A stretch of 64,000 nucleotides of DNA from JAFGAS01 sp963809875 (lineage in GTDB: Bacteria; Desulfobacterota; Zymogenia; Zymogenales; Zymogenaceae): contig CAWELC010000002.1 of the NCBI GenBank assembly GCA_963809875.1, forward strand, positions 62,001 through 126,000, in the 5' to 3' direction. Within the stretch, counting starts at the first letter, position 1, and every line of letters starts with the position of its first letter. The position numbers were made by a program, and so were the translations under genes. Below, piece after piece: positions 63,432 to 64,000 of this stretch. The notes beneath the pieces are model-generated. The model made no database searches, had not been told where the DNA came from, and saw nothing but the letters and a program-made list of their open reading frames with translations.

Positions 63432-64000
63432 TTACTTGCCCGAGAACTTTGCCTTGCCCGGTCCCTCTTTGAGGAACGACTCGACCCCGGCCTTGAGGTC
63501 TTCGGTCTCGAACATCCGGGGCGAGAGCTTCATCGTCTTTTCGTCGGCCTCTCTGACCGTCTCGTCTGAAAACTCCGAAAGGATCTCCTTGACGGCCGCC
63601 AGCGCCCGCGTCGCGCCGGTGCCGGCAAGCGTCCCCATATACTTCATCGCCTTCTCGACCAGCTCCCCGTCCGGCAGGACACGGTTGATTATGTTGAGCC
63701 GCTCGAAGTCGGCCGCGGGGTAGAGCCGCGCCCCAAAGACGATCTCCTTGGCCCGGGTGGTCCCGGCCCGCGCGGCCAGGCGCTGGGCGCCCCCGCCGAA
63801 GGGGATGGCCCCGATCATCGCCTCGGCCTGGCCGAACATCGCCGTCTGGCCCGCCCAGATGAGGTCGAAGGCCAGCGCGATCTCGAGCCCGCCGGCCAGA
63901 CACATGCCGTTGACGGCGGCCATCGTGGGGAAGGGGAGCTTCTCGATTGTGTTGATGATGGCCAGGAACCGGCGGAAGATGGGGTCGGCCTCCTTGGGAG
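63432..64000 (-). CDS. Enoyl-CoA hydratase/isomerase family protein, start beyond window
   Basis: The frame is open to the window end. The visible 189 residues hold the crotonase-fold middle and C-terminus: FPTMAAVNGMCLAGGLEIALAFDLIWAGQTAMFGQAEAMIGAIPFGGGAQRLAARAGTTRAKEIVFGARLYPAADFERLNIINRVLPD. Crotonase members bind CoA thioesters through an oxyanion hole; the NGMCLAGGLEIALAFD stretch is the family signature. The catalytic Glu positions of true hydratases (Glu in MIGAIP or PFGGG) are not both evident, so the reaction is uncertain. The end FLKEGPGKAKFSGK is normal for the family. Confidence 0.88.
   Translation of the reverse strand, partial: PKEADPIFRRFLAIINTIEKLPFPTMAAVNGMCLAGGLEIALAFDLIWAGQTAMFGQAEAMIGAIPFGGGAQRLAARAGTTRAKEIVFGARLYPAADFERLNIINRVLPDGELVEKAMKYMGTLAGTGATRALAAVKEILSEFSDETVREADEKTMKLSPRMFETEDLKAGVESFLKEGPGKAKFSGK

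Noticed and set aside
1..64000. tRNA, rRNA, CRISPR arrays, insertion sequences, phage genes
   Set aside because: No T-arm GTTCRA-type sequence in a cloverleaf context, no regularly spaced direct repeats, and no transposase or integrase motifs were seen by eye.

Overview
The window comes from a GC-rich bacterium with a Gram-negative envelope. LPS export genes (lptB, a lptC/lptA-like gene, kdsC), LPS-type glycosyltransferases and several lipoproteins with lipoboxes are all present. Hemerythrin, a selenocysteine-type SelD, a C_GCAxxG_C_C protein, a V4R protein, sigma-54 promoters and a B12-dependent amino-acid fermentation operon suggest an anaerobe, possibly of the Desulfobacterota (former Deltaproteobacteria) type. 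That placement is an inference. No rRNA, tRNA, CRISPR array, insertion sequence or phage gene was seen.

Layout. 0-7 kb: end of an SPFH protein, glutamine synthetase, glutamine-dependent NAD synthetase, an SDR, a DUF2461 protein and a branched-chain aminotransferase. 7-19.5 kb (minus strand): a 1519-residue multi-PAS hybrid histidine kinase, a methyltransferase, a secreted metallophosphoesterase, two glycosyltransferases, a TPR-PAS-GGDEF protein with a degenerate active site, and hemerythrin. 19.9-24.9 kb: a selenium cluster (cysteine desulfurase/selenocysteine lyase-like, DUF3343, selD with an in-frame UGA), a C_GCAxxG_C_C protein and methylglyoxal synthase. 25-36.4 kb: a YhhN protein, three tandem patatin-like lipoproteins, a C69 peptidase, a TetR regulator, a PAP2 protein, a GNAT-like protein and a V4R protein. 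36.5-45.2 kb (minus strand): lptB, the lptC/lptA-like gene, kdsC, a double-domain ThyX-like protein, a sugar-type ABC transporter without its ATPase, two small membrane proteins, an XRE regulator and a DUF4332 protein.

45.4-58.9 kb (plus strand) is the most striking block, a nearly self-contained arginine/ornithine fermentation operon. In order it holds 2,4-diaminopentanoate dehydrogenase (ord), the two AKP thiolase subunits (ortA, ortB), D-ornithine 4,5-aminomutase (oraS, oraE), a GlmL/MutL-like ATPase, an ornithine racemase read in frame into an arginase-family domain, a TrmB-type regulator, an amino-acid permease, a cyclic-2,3-diphosphoglycerate-synthetase-like GTPase and carbamate kinase. 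The predicted route is arginine (import) -> L-ornithine (arginase domain) -> D-ornithine (racemase domain) -> 2,4-diaminopentanoate (OraSE, B12/PLP) -> 2-amino-4-oxopentanoate (Ord) -> alanine + acetyl-CoA (OrtAB). 58.9-64 kb holds a fatty-acid hydroxylase-type membrane protein, a cupin, a coiled-coil protein and a rhomboid protein each behind a sigma-54 promoter, a Tyr/Asp/Asn-rich lipoprotein and the start-truncated end of an enoyl-CoA hydratase.

Caveat: about 27 reading-frame breaks, mostly one-base insertions, interrupt otherwise well-conserved genes. They cluster at 0.3-3.1 kb and 27-55 kb and look like sequence errors rather than biology. Genes with such breaks are annotated at full extent with the break positions given.
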